A stretch of DNA of 64,000 nt from G963677485 sp942492855 (GCA_942492855.1 OW818647.1:5022001-5086000), one strand, 5' to 3'. Shown: positions 8,898 to 18,238, counted from the stretch's first letter. The notes: a model not told the origin generated them from the sequence alone. Numbers and translations: made by a program.

Positions 8898-10678
8898 TCA
8901 TCATCCTCGTCTGGGACTTCATATCCCGCTAGACATGCCGATACATCCATCATGGCGATGACGTAGACCGACCAACTGTTAGCTGTGCGTCCCGAATTGT
9001 CTTGAATATCTGGGTTTGCTCCATGTCGCATGAACCACTTGATACATTTGATATCGCCAAACAGACCGGCAAACATTAAAGGAGTCATTCCACGGTTATC
9101 CTGAGCGTTGATGTTTACCCTAATGTCCAGCAGATACTGTGCGTGGTCAGGGTTAAATTTGTCGACATAGTGAAGCATGTTGCGGCCTTCGTTGTCCGTG
9201 ACAGTGGCATGAACGCCGTTCTGAGTCAAGTATCGGACGACGTCCCAATTCGACGATATTACGTGCTTGAAGACAGGGGGATTAGCGGTTGGTCCATGTA
9301 GATTTGGATTGCACCGATATTCACGCAGCAGTTCGGCCATTTTGACGTTCTGAGCGTAGTGGAGAGCTGTGCAGCCCTCTTTATCTATGTAGTTAAAGTC
9401 AACCCCATGGTCACTCAGAATTTTTAATAACTGGTCAAGCCTGGGGTTTATCTTTTTCCCTGCGAAGTGTTTGCACTCCCATGTTGGCATTTCTGGAAGG
9501 GCTCCGGCTTGAAGTAGTTGCTGTATGAGTTCTAGGGATGCTCCGACTCGATAAGCCATTCGCAGAGGGGTGACGCCACGATGAGTAGGCAGGTAAGGAT
9601 CAAAACCGGCGTGTAACAATCGGCTCACTAAGGATGAATTGTTGCGAAAAATGGCATGATGGAGCATTGTGCTGCCATCTGATGCGATAGAATCCTTCCA
9701 TTGATGGAGATCAATAGCGTTCTTAGGTTCGTCTATTGGAAAGGGATGTTCTCCAGTGGGATCATATTCGGCATCGCTAAAGAACTGGCGGCACCGATTC
9801 AACGATGACGGATCGTAGTGAAGTGTTATATACTGCCATGCGGTTTCACCGTATCTGTTTTTCAAACGGGGATCGGCACCACCTAGTAACAGGTACGGCA
9901 GCAGTTCATCATGAGTTTCACTTGCGGTATGCAGCAAGCTGTCACCATGATCTGTCACCAAATCCAGAGACCATCCTCTGGTGATTAGATAATCGATACC
10001 GTTGATGCATCCACCTAGAACGAGCATATGCATGGCCGTATAACCCAGCGAGTCTTTCTGCTCGGGGGTGATGTAACCAAGCAGCATCCTATGGATGTCC
10101 TGGAGATAATGGTCGCCAGGCATGCATTCGATCAGTTCGTAATAGTCGTCGTCTTTGTAATACTTGTCGAAATGCGACATTCTCCATTCATCATTGTGGT
10201 GCCAATAAGGACTAAGGAGTTTCCCGTTAGTCATTGGATTAGCACCTGATTCCAGCAGTTGCTCAACCAAATCCTGGTCGCAACTATCTATCGCGAGTTT
10301 GAGGAGTGTTGTACCCCATAGGTGGTCTATAGCGTTGATATCGGCTCCATGTTCCAGTAATAACCAGGTGATGTTCCAATGCCCGACTTGGGCTGCGATT
10401 GTAGTGTATGGCCTTAGTTCGGGACTTGAACTTGCAGCATCAAAGCCTAACTCCAACAACAGCCTAACGACATCATCATGGTTATCGCTACACGCATACA
10501 ACATAGGAGAGAATTTGCTGAACGTGCTGTCGCTGAAGTTGATGCCCAATTCCCAGAAAGCGGTGATGGCCTCCAGATCATCTCTAAGAACAGCAACTTC
10601 CGCGCAATACCATAAATCTAGCACGCTGCTGTCCTTTACCTGCCGCTTGATCTCCTTTACTCGTTTTCGATCTACCAC
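8894..10678 (-). CDS. Ankyrin-repeat protein, first of array
   Basis: A 594-residue ankyrin-repeat protein, first of three tandem paralogues. It begins with GTG at 10678, whose G is the last base of the GH5 stop TAG, so the two genes overlap by one nucleotide. The N-terminal module (MVDRKRVKEIKRQVKDSSV) is more diverged than in the other two. Repeats include GHWNITWLLLEHGADINAID and RGMTPLMFAGLFGDIKCIK. It ends in VPDEDDE. No signal peptide. It is more AT-rich at wobble sites than the GH5 gene before it, which would fit a separate origin; this is a visual impression only. Confidence 0.88.
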   Translation of the reverse strand: MVDRKRVKEIKRQVKDSSVLDLWYCAEVAVLRDDLEAITAFWELGINFSDSTFSKFSPMLYACSDNHDDVVRLLLELGFDAASSSPELRPYTTIAAQVGHWNITWLLLEHGADINAIDHLWGTTLLKLAIDSCDQDLVEQLLESGANPMTNGKLLSPYWHHNDEWRMSHFDKYYKDDDYYELIECMPGDHYLQDIHRMLLGYITPEQKDSLGYTAMHMLVLGGCINGIDYLITRGWSLDLVTDHGDSLLHTASETHDELLPYLLLGGADPRLKNRYGETAWQYITLHYDPSSLNRCRQFFSDAEYDPTGEHPFPIDEPKNAIDLHQWKDSIASDGSTMLHHAIFRNNSSLVSRLLHAGFDPYLPTHRGVTPLRMAYRVGASLELIQQLLQAGALPEMPTWECKHFAGKKINPRLDQLLKILSDHGVDFNYIDKEGCTALHYAQNVKMAELLREYRCNPNLHGPTANPPVFKHVISSNWDVVRYLTQNGVHATVTDNEGRNMLHYVDKFNPDHAQYLLDIRVNINAQDNRGMTPLMFAGLFGDIKCIKWFMRHGANPDIQDNSGRTANSWSVYVIAMMDVSACLAGYEVPDEDDE

Positions 10679-12204
10679 TAGTATCTCTTCAACAGCTCCA
10701 GCATCTTGCGGTCAAGCTTGTCGCTGCCCATCTGCTCATACTGCACGTCGATGCGGTTGCTGTTAATGATGCCGAAGTCCCCGCGTAGGTTCCACAGTGC
10801 CCAGCTCATATTGGCTTGCTTAAAAGCGCGCAGGCTATCCTCCATGTAGCGCAGAGCGAGAGCATGCGGCGTGGCTGAAAACACCCCCCATTCGCCGATC
10901 ATGATACCCATGCCGTACCTCTTCCGGAAGTCGACCCACGGCTTCAGTACGGTGCGGCTGAGCCATGTGCGATCTTGAACTCCACCATAAGGCATCCGCA
11001 GGTTGCGGGCTGTGCCATTCGCGTTTATCACCAGTCGGCCAGGATGCTTACCCCATTGAGGAGACGCGTTGATCACTACCGGAGGGTGATCATCTGGGGT
11101 GATGAGCAACTCCGAGAAGCGCAGCCAGTCGCCTTTGACCATCTCGATGCTAAGCTTTCGGGTGCCGGCGGGATATCGGGCGGTATAGGTACGGTCGAAT
11201 TCATTCTGCCAAAGCTTGTATTGCTCGGTGTAGACAGCACGCAGCCACTCACCTTTACCGTCAGAGCACACTATGTGATGACGGTATATCTCTTTGCCAT
11301 CGGCTTTAATGACGAATTCCGCTTCACTACTGACCTGCGTAAGGTGCAACCCTACGCTGCCACCCGCGGGGCCCAGCGCCTTGATATCTATCTCTAGAGG
11401 CGAAAACATCGCCTTGTGATGCTTCGCATAGATAAACCCGCCGATTTGCACCGAAGGCCACTGGGGCACAGGATACAGATCCGCACCAGGTAACCATCTC
11501 GCCTTATAATGGGTCAACCCCACCGGTTCATAGTTATGAAGTGATTGAGCGACTTTGAGGCTTACCAGTTCAGGTGAAGGGAGACTCGGAAAACCCAGCG
11601 CATCAGCGATGATGAGACGGTCAGGGTCTTCTTTACGAATCGCATTTACCAGAGCAGAAACCACCGCGGCGTAAATCTTTGCATCCGCGCCATTGGGCTC
11701 ATTGAACAGGTTGAAACTGAGCAGCCTGTTGGGGATGCCCGCCCATCGCCTGGCGAACATCGCCCAGTGACGGCAGGCGACCTCCAGCGCCGTCGAGTCG
11801 GTAAAAATGCTGGCTTTTTCCTTCTCTGCGGCCACGGTATACCCAGGGATGCGGTGCAGGCACAGGTTGATGTGAACGCCATATTTGGCACCATATGCAA
11901 TGGCCCGGTCGAAGTCCTCAATCACCTCAGGCTTGATCTGCAGCCAGTCTTCGCCTTCGATATACACACGGTAATCCACCGGCAGGCGCGCAAAGTTGAA
12001 GCCCCATCGGCCGATCAGCTCGAAATCCAGCTCTAGGAAGGGTGTGTTGCTCCAGCCCAGATAGAACCGGTTAAGCAGATTGAACCCGCGCCATCGGGGC
12101 AGCTTGAAGGCTGTGGCCTCAGGCAGAGGCGCGATGCGGCTCAGCACTTCCGGCTTGATGGTATGCACGCCGATCCGCTCAGGTGATAATGTGGCTGTTG
12201 GCAT
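10678..12204 (-). CDS. GH5-like glycoside hydrolase with inserted beta-rich domain
   Basis: Predicted retaining beta-glycosidase of the GH5/cellulase clan. The TIM-barrel starts with RWRGFNLLNRF and continues with RLPVDYRVYI. The acid/base Glu is in LFNEPNG (about residue 169) and the nucleophile Glu in IGEWGVF (about 438). Between them, roughly residues 255-395, sits a beta-strand-rich insertion (for example VGLHLTQVSSEAEFVIKADG) resembling a carbohydrate-binding beta-sandwich. I choose the ATG at 12204 because AGGAGAG lies about 8 nt upstream; reading further upstream gives no recognisable protein. No signal peptide is visible, so it may act on imported oligosaccharides. Its stop overlaps the first ankyrin gene by 1 nt. 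Confidence 0.85.
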   Translation of the reverse strand: MPTATLSPERIGVHTIKPEVLSRIAPLPEATAFKLPRWRGFNLLNRFYLGWSNTPFLELDFELIGRWGFNFARLPVDYRVYIEGEDWLQIKPEVIEDFDRAIAYGAKYGVHINLCLHRIPGYTVAAEKEKASIFTDSTALEVACRHWAMFARRWAGIPNRLLSFNLFNEPNGADAKIYAAVVSALVNAIRKEDPDRLIIADALGFPSLPSPELVSLKVAQSLHNYEPVGLTHYKARWLPGADLYPVPQWPSVQIGGFIYAKHHKAMFSPLEIDIKALGPAGGSVGLHLTQVSSEAEFVIKADGKEIYRHHIVCSDGKGEWLRAVYTEQYKLWQNEFDRTYTARYPAGTRKLSIEMVKGDWLRFSELLITPDDHPPVVINASPQWGKHPGRLVINANGTARNLRMPYGGVQDRTWLSRTVLKPWVDFRKRYGMGIMIGEWGVFSATPHALALRYMEDSLRAFKQANMSWALWNLRGDFGIINSNRIDVQYEQMGSDKLDRKMLELLKRY

Positions 12205-12909
12205 GATGAGACTCTCCTGAATGTGGTGGCTTCTATCATGAGTATTGCACACAAACGTATCGATATCCTGCGTTTGAGGGTAACGAGATCGGCCGCGAGT
12301 TCGGTCACCCCATGATCGGGGTTCCCTCACCGCGCGTCGGATAATTCGCTGCCCGCAAGCGGGCGAAGATGGCCTTCCCAACGTTCGCCGGAACGCGGGC
12401 CGCTACTGATCAGCGATGGGTGACAGTGCCCATACCGTGACGCAGTCACGGACGGGCCACCGAACCCGTCGCCAAGGGCTGAGGCATGGGTCGCAGGCTG
12501 CCAGCTCAGTGCCGCGGGTTTAGTCATGCCGTGACCATCAACACAATCCGCCATGCCACGCGCTAAAGCACATGGCTATTGACCAGCCAAGCCTGCTGAA
12601 GCAGGCTGCAGGGCCTCGCTCTGTAACTGTGGTGGCCGCACCCAGACTGCTTCAGCAGTCTATTTTTAATCAATAGCCGAGACATTTATGTCGCGGAATC
12701 GGAGGCATTATACCTGTTGTTCCTTAGTGGGTAATCGACTGGGTTATGTCGCTCCACGGGACTTCATCACTGACCGGGGTTACCACGCCGCGCGTCTGCT
12801 GAGTAGCTACCCGCAAGCGGGTGCAAGGCTGTCCCTAACTCCCACCGGTATGCGAATAGGCCGATGCTGTCGTGGTACAATGGTACGAAAAGCACCTGAG
12901 GTTACGCCC
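12205..12909. other. Gene-free, hairpin-rich intergenic region
   Basis: About 700 bp between the divergent GH5-like and GH43-like genes. It holds many inverted repeats (for example GCCCGCAAGCGGGC near 12351, TGACGCAGTCA near 12438, CCCGCAAGCGGG near 12810), a copy of the CCGCGGGTTTAGTCA repeat (12509-12526) and the dispersed inverted-repeat element at 12555-12696. I see no coding sequence. A reading frame open from 12688 into the next gene is not supported as protein before 12910. Confidence 0.6.
12555..12696. repeat. Dispersed inverted-repeat element, copy 1
   Basis: GGCTATTGAC at 12574-12583 and TCAATAGCC at 12670-12678 face each other. Inside are the palindromes AGCCTGCTGAAGCAGGCT and GACTGCTTCAGCAGTC. 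The right outer arm GAGACATTTATGTCGCGG matches the arms of the copy at 45583-45718. The left outer arm (CACGCGCTAAAGCACAT) matches the right arm of the inverted copy at 53141-53293. Confidence 0.75.
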
Positions 12910-13926
12910 ATGAAACCCGCAGTCACCATAGACACAGACACCATGCGCCGATGGAGTGCGCCGTATAGAGACTGGCACTACTACCCTGAGTATGTGATCC
13001 CGCAGAAGCCCCAGGTGCCCGGCCATGAGGAGTTTGTCAACACCGACTGCCCCACCATCTTCCAGATGCGTGAACACCCCGGCAAGTGGTTCATGAGCTA
13101 CATCGGCTTCAATGGTCAGGGTTATAACAGCTTTGTGGCTGAGAGCACCGACTTGCTGCACTGGACGAACCACCGACTGCTGATGGGCTTCGGCGAGAAG
13201 GGCGAATTCGACCACGGCGGTCGTGTGCTGGGAGCCTATCTATACAGATCATACGATGTGAAGGCACCACGGATGCTGAAGCGGTATCGTGGTCTTTACT
13301 GGAGCCTGTACGGCGCCTACCCTCTGCAGGGCGGTTATGAGCTGCGGCCTGGCTCCGAAGGGGTGGCGTGTAGTGAGGATGGTCTCACGTGGAAGCGAGC
13401 TAAACCGGGCACCATACTCGCAGTGTCGGACAAGGACTGCGGGGAGTGGGAGAAAGACTGCATCTACCAGCCGTGGCTTGTAGAGTATCGGGGACGCTTC
13501 TACAACTTCTACAACGCGGCCAACGGCAGCGAGGAGCAATCGGGTATCGCGACCTCGTCTGACCTCATCAACTGGAAGCGCAACCACGCCAATCCGGTGG
13601 TGAAGGTTCGCCCTGGCGGATACGACGAAGGATTCGCCAGCGATCCGAAGGTGTTCCGCGACGGCGACCACTGGACGATGATCTACTTTGGCGTGGGCCA
13701 AGGCGGGGCGCATATCATGGTCGCCTTCTCGCGCGACCTCACGAACTGGACTGCCGATACCGAGCCGTTGTATAAGGCGGGTGGGAGCCCATACGGTCTG
13801 GACAAGCAGTTCGCGCACAAAATATCGCTGGTGTATCACCCCAAAACCAAAGTGGGATACCTCTATTATTGTGCCGACAACAGCGCGGGCCGCGGCATCG
13901 CTCTGCTGACTAGTGCGCGGATATAG
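12910..13926 (+). CDS. Five-bladed beta-propeller glycosidase-like protein
   Basis: Probable glycoside hydrolase of the GH43/GH32/GH117-like five-bladed propeller type, 338 residues. Repeating strands with aromatic and acidic residues are seen: WFMSYIGFNGQGYNSFVAES, LLHWTNHRLL, YRGRFYNFYNAANG, SDLINWKRNHANPV, DPKVFRDGDHWTMIYFGVG and RDLTNWTADTEPL. The recurrent S-x-D-L-x-x-W units are typical of these propellers. Exact family and substrate cannot be assigned by eye. No signal peptide from the ATG at 12910, which has GAGG about 9 nt upstream. First gene of an operon that continues through 18238. Confidence 0.75.
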   Translation: MKPAVTIDTDTMRRWSAPYRDWHYYPEYVIPQKPQVPGHEEFVNTDCPTIFQMREHPGKWFMSYIGFNGQGYNSFVAESTDLLHWTNHRLLMGFGEKGEFDHGGRVLGAYLYRSYDVKAPRMLKRYRGLYWSLYGAYPLQGGYELRPGSEGVACSEDGLTWKRAKPGTILAVSDKDCGEWEKDCIYQPWLVEYRGRFYNFYNAANGSEEQSGIATSSDLINWKRNHANPVVKVRPGGYDEGFASDPKVFRDGDHWTMIYFGVGQGGAHIMVAFSRDLTNWTADTEPLYKAGGSPYGLDKQFAHKISLVYHPKTKVGYLYYCADNSAGRGIALLTSARI

Positions 13927-13985
13927 AATATGCATAATGGAGGCCGGTAGGGCTTCATGTCTCACAGAATCAAGGAGAACAATCT

Positions 13986-15941
13986 ATGTATGCCTGGTTA
14001 TTCAGTATCGTGCTTGCGATAGGGTTAGCCACCTCGCTGGCGGCTCAGACACCCGATGAGGTGGAGGTCGGCCCGACGCCGATCCCGTGGTACACCGGCA
14101 ACCTGAATGTGCATCCTTTCATGGTGCACTACGGCACGGCAGCGGGTGAGCAACCCGCGATGGACTGGGCTAGCCCCGAGCGGATGGCCATACTGAAGCG
14201 CATAGGCGTGTTTGCTGATTGCGACTACCAGGCCTGGAGCATGGTGGAGCCTGCGAAGGGCACATGGGACTTCAGCCGGTACATCAAGACGGCCCAATTG
14301 GTTAAGAAGGCAGGGTTTGATTACATCCCGTTCTGCTGGGTCCACTATCCCCCGCAATGGTATCTCGATTCGCCCGATTTCGTGCCGTATAAGTGCTCCG
14401 AGCACGGTGAGGAGTTGGTACAGCTCTCGCCATGGTCTCCGAAGGTGTGGGAGGTCTACCGGAACTACTACCAGGCGCAAAAGAAGGCGATGGGCGACTA
14501 TATCGGCTGGATTCGCGTCGCCACACCGTCGGACTACGGCGAGATCGGCTATCCCGCAGGTATGACCAGTTGGCTGGTGCCGCAGAAGCACGCACACGCC
14601 GGCTTCTGGTGCGGTGACAAGTATGCTGTCGTTGATTTCCAAAGCCAGATGAAGCTGAAATTCAAGACGCTGAAGGCCCTCAACACCCGCTGGGGCACAG
14701 CGTTCAAGAAGTGGGACCAGGTCACTCAGCCCGTCACCCTTGACGATGCCGCACGCAAGCAGGCCTGGAGCTCCAAAAAGAGCACCGACATGCGCCGCTG
14801 GCTGGATTTCATGGATTGGTACAACGGCTATTGGGTGCGCTTCGTGCCCGGGCTGTGCGGGGTGATCCGCGAATCCTACCCCAAGAACCAGCAGATTGTG
14901 AGCATCGGCTACGGTGCGGAAAAGAACTACTTTGGCAACGACGTGACCCGGTTGGTGCAGATGGCAAAAAAGACCAAAATCGCCCTCCAGACCCCCGGAA
15001 ATGTGAGCTACTACAGCCAAAAGCGTGTCAGCACCGCCTGCCGATTCTACGGAGTGCCCTACTACACCGAGCCACCGGGTGACGTTCAGCCCAACGATGA
15101 GATGCGCAGGTTGTATAACGACATCGCCAATGGAATCAGCGTATTCTTTGACTACCCGCCGAACATGGACCGCGTCCGTCCGCAGCTTAAGGAGTATAAG
15201 GCCTTCATGACCGGTGCGCAACCTGTGGTCGACTTCGCTATCTTCAACAGCACAGTAAACTTCCGGCTGGAAGACGACGGGGCCTATCCCGGCCCAGCGT
15301 ATCTTCTCGGTGAAGGCAGCGAGCAGTATGACTACGACGTGGTAGACGAGACGCTCATCAACGACGGTGTTCTGAAGCACTACCGTGTGATGGCGTATGT
15401 CTATGGCAACACCACGGAGCAGAGTTCGCTCAAGAACATCGCAAAGTGGGTGAAGCAAGGCGGTGCACTGATCACCTGTCAGATGGGCACCGTGAGCAGC
15501 ATCGAAGGCGACAGCTCGGTATGGCGTTCACTAGTGCCCTCCAAACTGCCCGATGCCGCCAGTTTGCTGAAGGGCGACCGCTGGGACTGGTCAGAGGTCA
15601 TCAAACAATGCTCACGGCGTGTGGGCAAGGGCATCGTGATCCAACTGCCAGTGAAACCCACCAACCTGAAGCCGCTGGTGGATGGCTGCACGCAGGCGAT
15701 CTACAACCTCAAGCAGGCGGGGTACAGCTTCCGCAACGCACCGTTGATCGACGATCAGGCGAACGGCTTCCGCGCGGTGCTTCTGACCGACCGCATCGTG
15801 TTCTACACATGGATGCCTGATGGCGTTGACACCGTGGTGAAGCTGCGGCCTGAGGATTGGGTGGGCCGCAAGCGTCCCGCGCAGATGGAATTTCGGTTGA
15901 AGATGGCACCGCACACTCTGAGCTCCGAGGTGCTGAAGTAA
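13986..15941 (+). CDS. Secreted GH42-type beta-galactosidase-like enzyme
   Basis: Predicted exported TIM-barrel glycosidase, 651 residues, with a Sec signal (MYAWLFSIVLAIGLATSLAAQ). The barrel carries GVFADCDYQAWSMVEPAKGTWDF, the clan-A segment ATPSDYGEIGYP (candidate acid/base Glu) and VPYYTEPPGDV (candidate nucleophile Glu). From about residue 415 follows an alpha/beta domain like the amidotransferase-fold trimerisation domain of GH42 (VMAYVYGNTTEQSSLKNIAKWVKQGGALI). AAGGAG lies just before the start. The likely action is removal of beta-linked galactose or a similar sugar from oligosaccharides, but the family is inferred from motifs alone. Confidence 0.75.
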   Translation: MYAWLFSIVLAIGLATSLAAQTPDEVEVGPTPIPWYTGNLNVHPFMVHYGTAAGEQPAMDWASPERMAILKRIGVFADCDYQAWSMVEPAKGTWDFSRYIKTAQLVKKAGFDYIPFCWVHYPPQWYLDSPDFVPYKCSEHGEELVQLSPWSPKVWEVYRNYYQAQKKAMGDYIGWIRVATPSDYGEIGYPAGMTSWLVPQKHAHAGFWCGDKYAVVDFQSQMKLKFKTLKALNTRWGTAFKKWDQVTQPVTLDDAARKQAWSSKKSTDMRRWLDFMDWYNGYWVRFVPGLCGVIRESYPKNQQIVSIGYGAEKNYFGNDVTRLVQMAKKTKIALQTPGNVSYYSQKRVSTACRFYGVPYYTEPPGDVQPNDEMRRLYNDIANGISVFFDYPPNMDRVRPQLKEYKAFMTGAQPVVDFAIFNSTVNFRLEDDGAYPGPAYLLGEGSEQYDYDVVDETLINDGVLKHYRVMAYVYGNTTEQSSLKNIAKWVKQGGALITCQMGTVSSIEGDSSVWRSLVPSKLPDAASLLKGDRWDWSEVIKQCSRRVGKGIVIQLPVKPTNLKPLVDGCTQAIYNLKQAGYSFRNAPLIDDQANGFRAVLLTDRIVFYTWMPDGVDTVVKLRPEDWVGRKRPAQMEFRLKMAPHTLSSEVLK

Positions 15942-15947
15942 CGCGTT

Positions 15948-17162
15948 ATGAAAACACTACCAGAGATCCGAATAATGAACCCGGAGGCCGCCTTCACTCC
16001 GATGGCGGCCAAACTGCCTTCGCAAGCCTACAGCGAAACCCCGCCCTGGGTGGTGAATACCAACCTTGGCCCGCTGTTCAGCTTCACAACGTGTTTCAGT
16101 TACAGCCTGTTAGCTCGACCCGACCGCAGCCTTCTTCGAGATGCCGATGCGCTCTACCCCGAGACGGCCTTCCGCAGCTCCGCGGGCGTGATCTCCGAGC
16201 AAGACACGCCTCCGCCAGCGCTGATGAACCCCATCCCCTACTGGCGGCGCAATTACTATGGGGTATTTTGTGTGCACAACCACAAACACCCCCGCACCGA
16301 TGAGATGTGCCACTTGGCCATTTTGCACGGTGAGAACAAGAATGAGCGCGTCTGGCCTGGTGTGGAATACGACAACAACGTTCTGCCGCCACGAACGTAT
16401 AAAGCAGACGAATATAGCGGTGTCCCCAGCGAGGGCGGAGAATACACCGACAACTGGTCAGCATACTTCGGGTTCATCGGGATGGCCTGGTGCCCCCGCA
16501 GCGAGATGAACGGCTGGCGGTTGATGAGCCATGATGAAGGTCCGGTGCTATGGCCAAGCGTAGGCTACCTGAGCTCCGATGGTAAACAGGCAGGCTGCGG
16601 GTTGCGGCATCCCAGCTCGATTGTGCATGATGGACATCTGTATGTTTTCTATCTGGAGAGCTGGCCCGTGAAGCCTGCTCCGGGACGGCAAGGCGGCATC
16701 AAGCTGGCCCGAGCACCGTTGGACCGGCTTTGGACCACCGGTAGCTTCCGCAACTGGTTTGATGGCGCCTTCGAGGAGCCCTCACTGCCGCGCGGTTTCA
16801 ATAAGCTGGACCGCAGGTGCCTGAGCCAGCAGGGCGGGCGCAGTGACAAGCTCTTCCCCGAGAACGCGGCGCGCTTTTCGGTCGCCCGTGTGCGCGACAA
16901 GCAGCTGTTCGTGGGGGTTGAGGAGCGTCAGACCGAATCGCGCTTTGCTCTTTATCTCAGGTGCTCAGAGGACCTGGCGCACTGGTCTGATGGCGTGCTG
17001 GTGCCGGGCACAGAGCGCGGCTGGGCCGATGGCTACCACTACCCCATACTAATGAACCGCGAAATGACTAGTTGTGAGCTGATCGACTCAGACGGGTTCC
17101 TGCTGGCCGCCAGCACCCCGCCCAAGCCCTTCTTCCGCGAGGTGAAATTGGCTTGGTCATGA
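15948..17162 (+). CDS. Unknown protein, possible glycosidase-like propeller
   Basis: A 404-residue protein I do not recognise by name. It has beta-rich, aromatic segments that recall glycosidase propellers: GFIGMAWCPRSEMNGWRLMS, CGLRHPSSIVHDGHLYVFYLES, GIKLARAPLD and RFALYLRCSEDLAHWSDGVLVPG. The last carries the S-x-D-L-x-x-W unit of the gene at 12910. The start is uncertain: ATG 15948 is 6 nt after the previous stop with no strong RBS; ATG 15975 is an alternative. Its stop overlaps the next gene (ATGA). Operon membership points to carbohydrate breakdown. Catalytic residues cannot be assigned. Confidence 0.7.
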   Translation: MKTLPEIRIMNPEAAFTPMAAKLPSQAYSETPPWVVNTNLGPLFSFTTCFSYSLLARPDRSLLRDADALYPETAFRSSAGVISEQDTPPPALMNPIPYWRRNYYGVFCVHNHKHPRTDEMCHLAILHGENKNERVWPGVEYDNNVLPPRTYKADEYSGVPSEGGEYTDNWSAYFGFIGMAWCPRSEMNGWRLMSHDEGPVLWPSVGYLSSDGKQAGCGLRHPSSIVHDGHLYVFYLESWPVKPAPGRQGGIKLARAPLDRLWTTGSFRNWFDGAFEEPSLPRGFNKLDRRCLSQQGGRSDKLFPENAARFSVARVRDKQLFVGVEERQTESRFALYLRCSEDLAHWSDGVLVPGTERGWADGYHYPILMNREMTSCELIDSDGFLLAASTPPKPFFREVKLAWS

Positions 17163-18238
17163 ATGGAAGAGAGCGTGTGATCGCCGCAATGGAGCACAGA
17201 CCGGTCGACAAAACCCCTGTGTTTCCGGTGGTCACCTCGTATCTGAGCTCGCGTGTCATGGGTGTGCCCATGGAAGATTTCGCCATTGATCCCAACCTGC
17301 ATCATACTTCGGGTCTGCCGGCGTTGATCGAGCGGTTTGGGTTCGATGGCGTGGAGATCCCCATGGGCGTCCCATCTGACTCGGCAGAGCGTCGGAAGGT
17401 GATAGAGCGGGATGGCATCCGCTACCTGGCAGATGCCGCAAGCTCTATCCCGTTTGCCCGGCTGCAGCATGACGACCACCCGATCGCACTCTCCACGGAA
17501 CCTTTCCTGAAGAACAAGCGTGATCTGGACAAGATACCCATCACCACCGCCGACGAGTATGAAAGCCGTGGCTGCCTCGATCCGGTCCTTGAATTCGTGC
17601 GGGGATACGGTGAGCGTGTGTTCATCGCCGGACATGCCGCCGGGCAGACCATGAACTCGCTGGCCGCATGGCGGGGTAGCGACCAGGCGATGGTGGACCT
17701 CGTGGACGACCCTGAGTTTGTCCACGCGGTCATGGAGCGCGCCACGGCGATGTCCATTGAAGTGGGCAAGGCCATGATCAAAGCCGGTGTGCATGGCATC
17801 TATATCGGCGACGCCTGGGCTTCGGCAAGCATCATCTCACCTAAATTCTACGAGCGATTTTGCCAGCCCTATCATGCCAGAGCGGTTGAGGCGTTCCACC
17901 AGCTTGGGGCCAAGGTCTATCTGCATATCTGCGGCCACAGCAGCCCGATCCTGGAGATGATGGCCGATACCGGTGTGGATGCCATCGAGCCGCTTGACCT
18001 GATGGATACCGCCCTACTGGCCGATGCCAAACGAAGGGTGGGCGACAGGGTTTGTCTCAAAGGCGGGGTCAGCACCTCGCTGCTGCTGAACGGCTCACCT
18101 GACGAGGTGTATGAAGCATCGGTCAGTGCCATCGAGGCTTGCGGTCCTACTGGCTACATTCTGGGCAGCGGCGACGACATCCCCCGCGACACCCCGTCGG
18201 CCAACGTCGACGCCATGCTCCGCGCCGCCCACGGGTGA
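17159..18238 (+). CDS. URO-D/MtaA-family protein
   Basis: Uroporphyrinogen decarboxylase-like TIM-barrel protein of about 359 residues. The family opening is MNGRERVIAAMEHRPVDKTPVFP; IYIGDAWASASIISPKFYERF and VYLHICGHSSPILEMMADTG follow, with the His-x-Cys zinc-ligand motif of cobalamin methyltransferases. The third Cys of MtaA/CmuA-type zinc sites, near the C-terminus, is not present: the segment reads LGSGDDIPRDTPSANV. Hence either a methyltransferase with altered metal binding or another function; it is not a clear HemE. The ATG at 17159 overlaps the previous stop. Last gene of the operon, with a terminator directly after it. Confidence 0.8.
   Translation: MNGRERVIAAMEHRPVDKTPVFPVVTSYLSSRVMGVPMEDFAIDPNLHHTSGLPALIERFGFDGVEIPMGVPSDSAERRKVIERDGIRYLADAASSIPFARLQHDDHPIALSTEPFLKNKRDLDKIPITTADEYESRGCLDPVLEFVRGYGERVFIAGHAAGQTMNSLAAWRGSDQAMVDLVDDPEFVHAVMERATAMSIEVGKAMIKAGVHGIYIGDAWASASIISPKFYERFCQPYHARAVEAFHQLGAKVYLHICGHSSPILEMMADTGVDAIEPLDLMDTALLADAKRRVGDRVCLKGGVSTSLLLNGSPDEVYEASVSAIEACGPTGYILGSGDDIPRDTPSANVDAMLRAAHG

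Noticed and set aside
12205..12381. N-terminal extension of the GH5-like protein to 12381
   Set aside because: Arg-rich, repeat-derived sequence without homology character; the ATG at 12204 has a clear AGGAGAG.
12688..12909. Longer version of the GH43-like protein beginning at 12688
   Set aside because: The extra 74 residues come from the inverted-repeat element and hairpins, look non-protein (MSRNRRHYTCCSLVGNRLG), and the ATG at 12910 has its own RBS.
14025..15458. Long minus-strand frame inside the GH42-type gene
   Set aside because: It lies opposite a gene with signal peptide and clear catalytic motifs; its protein is His/Val/Leu-rich without domains, as expected for a shadow frame in GC-rich DNA.
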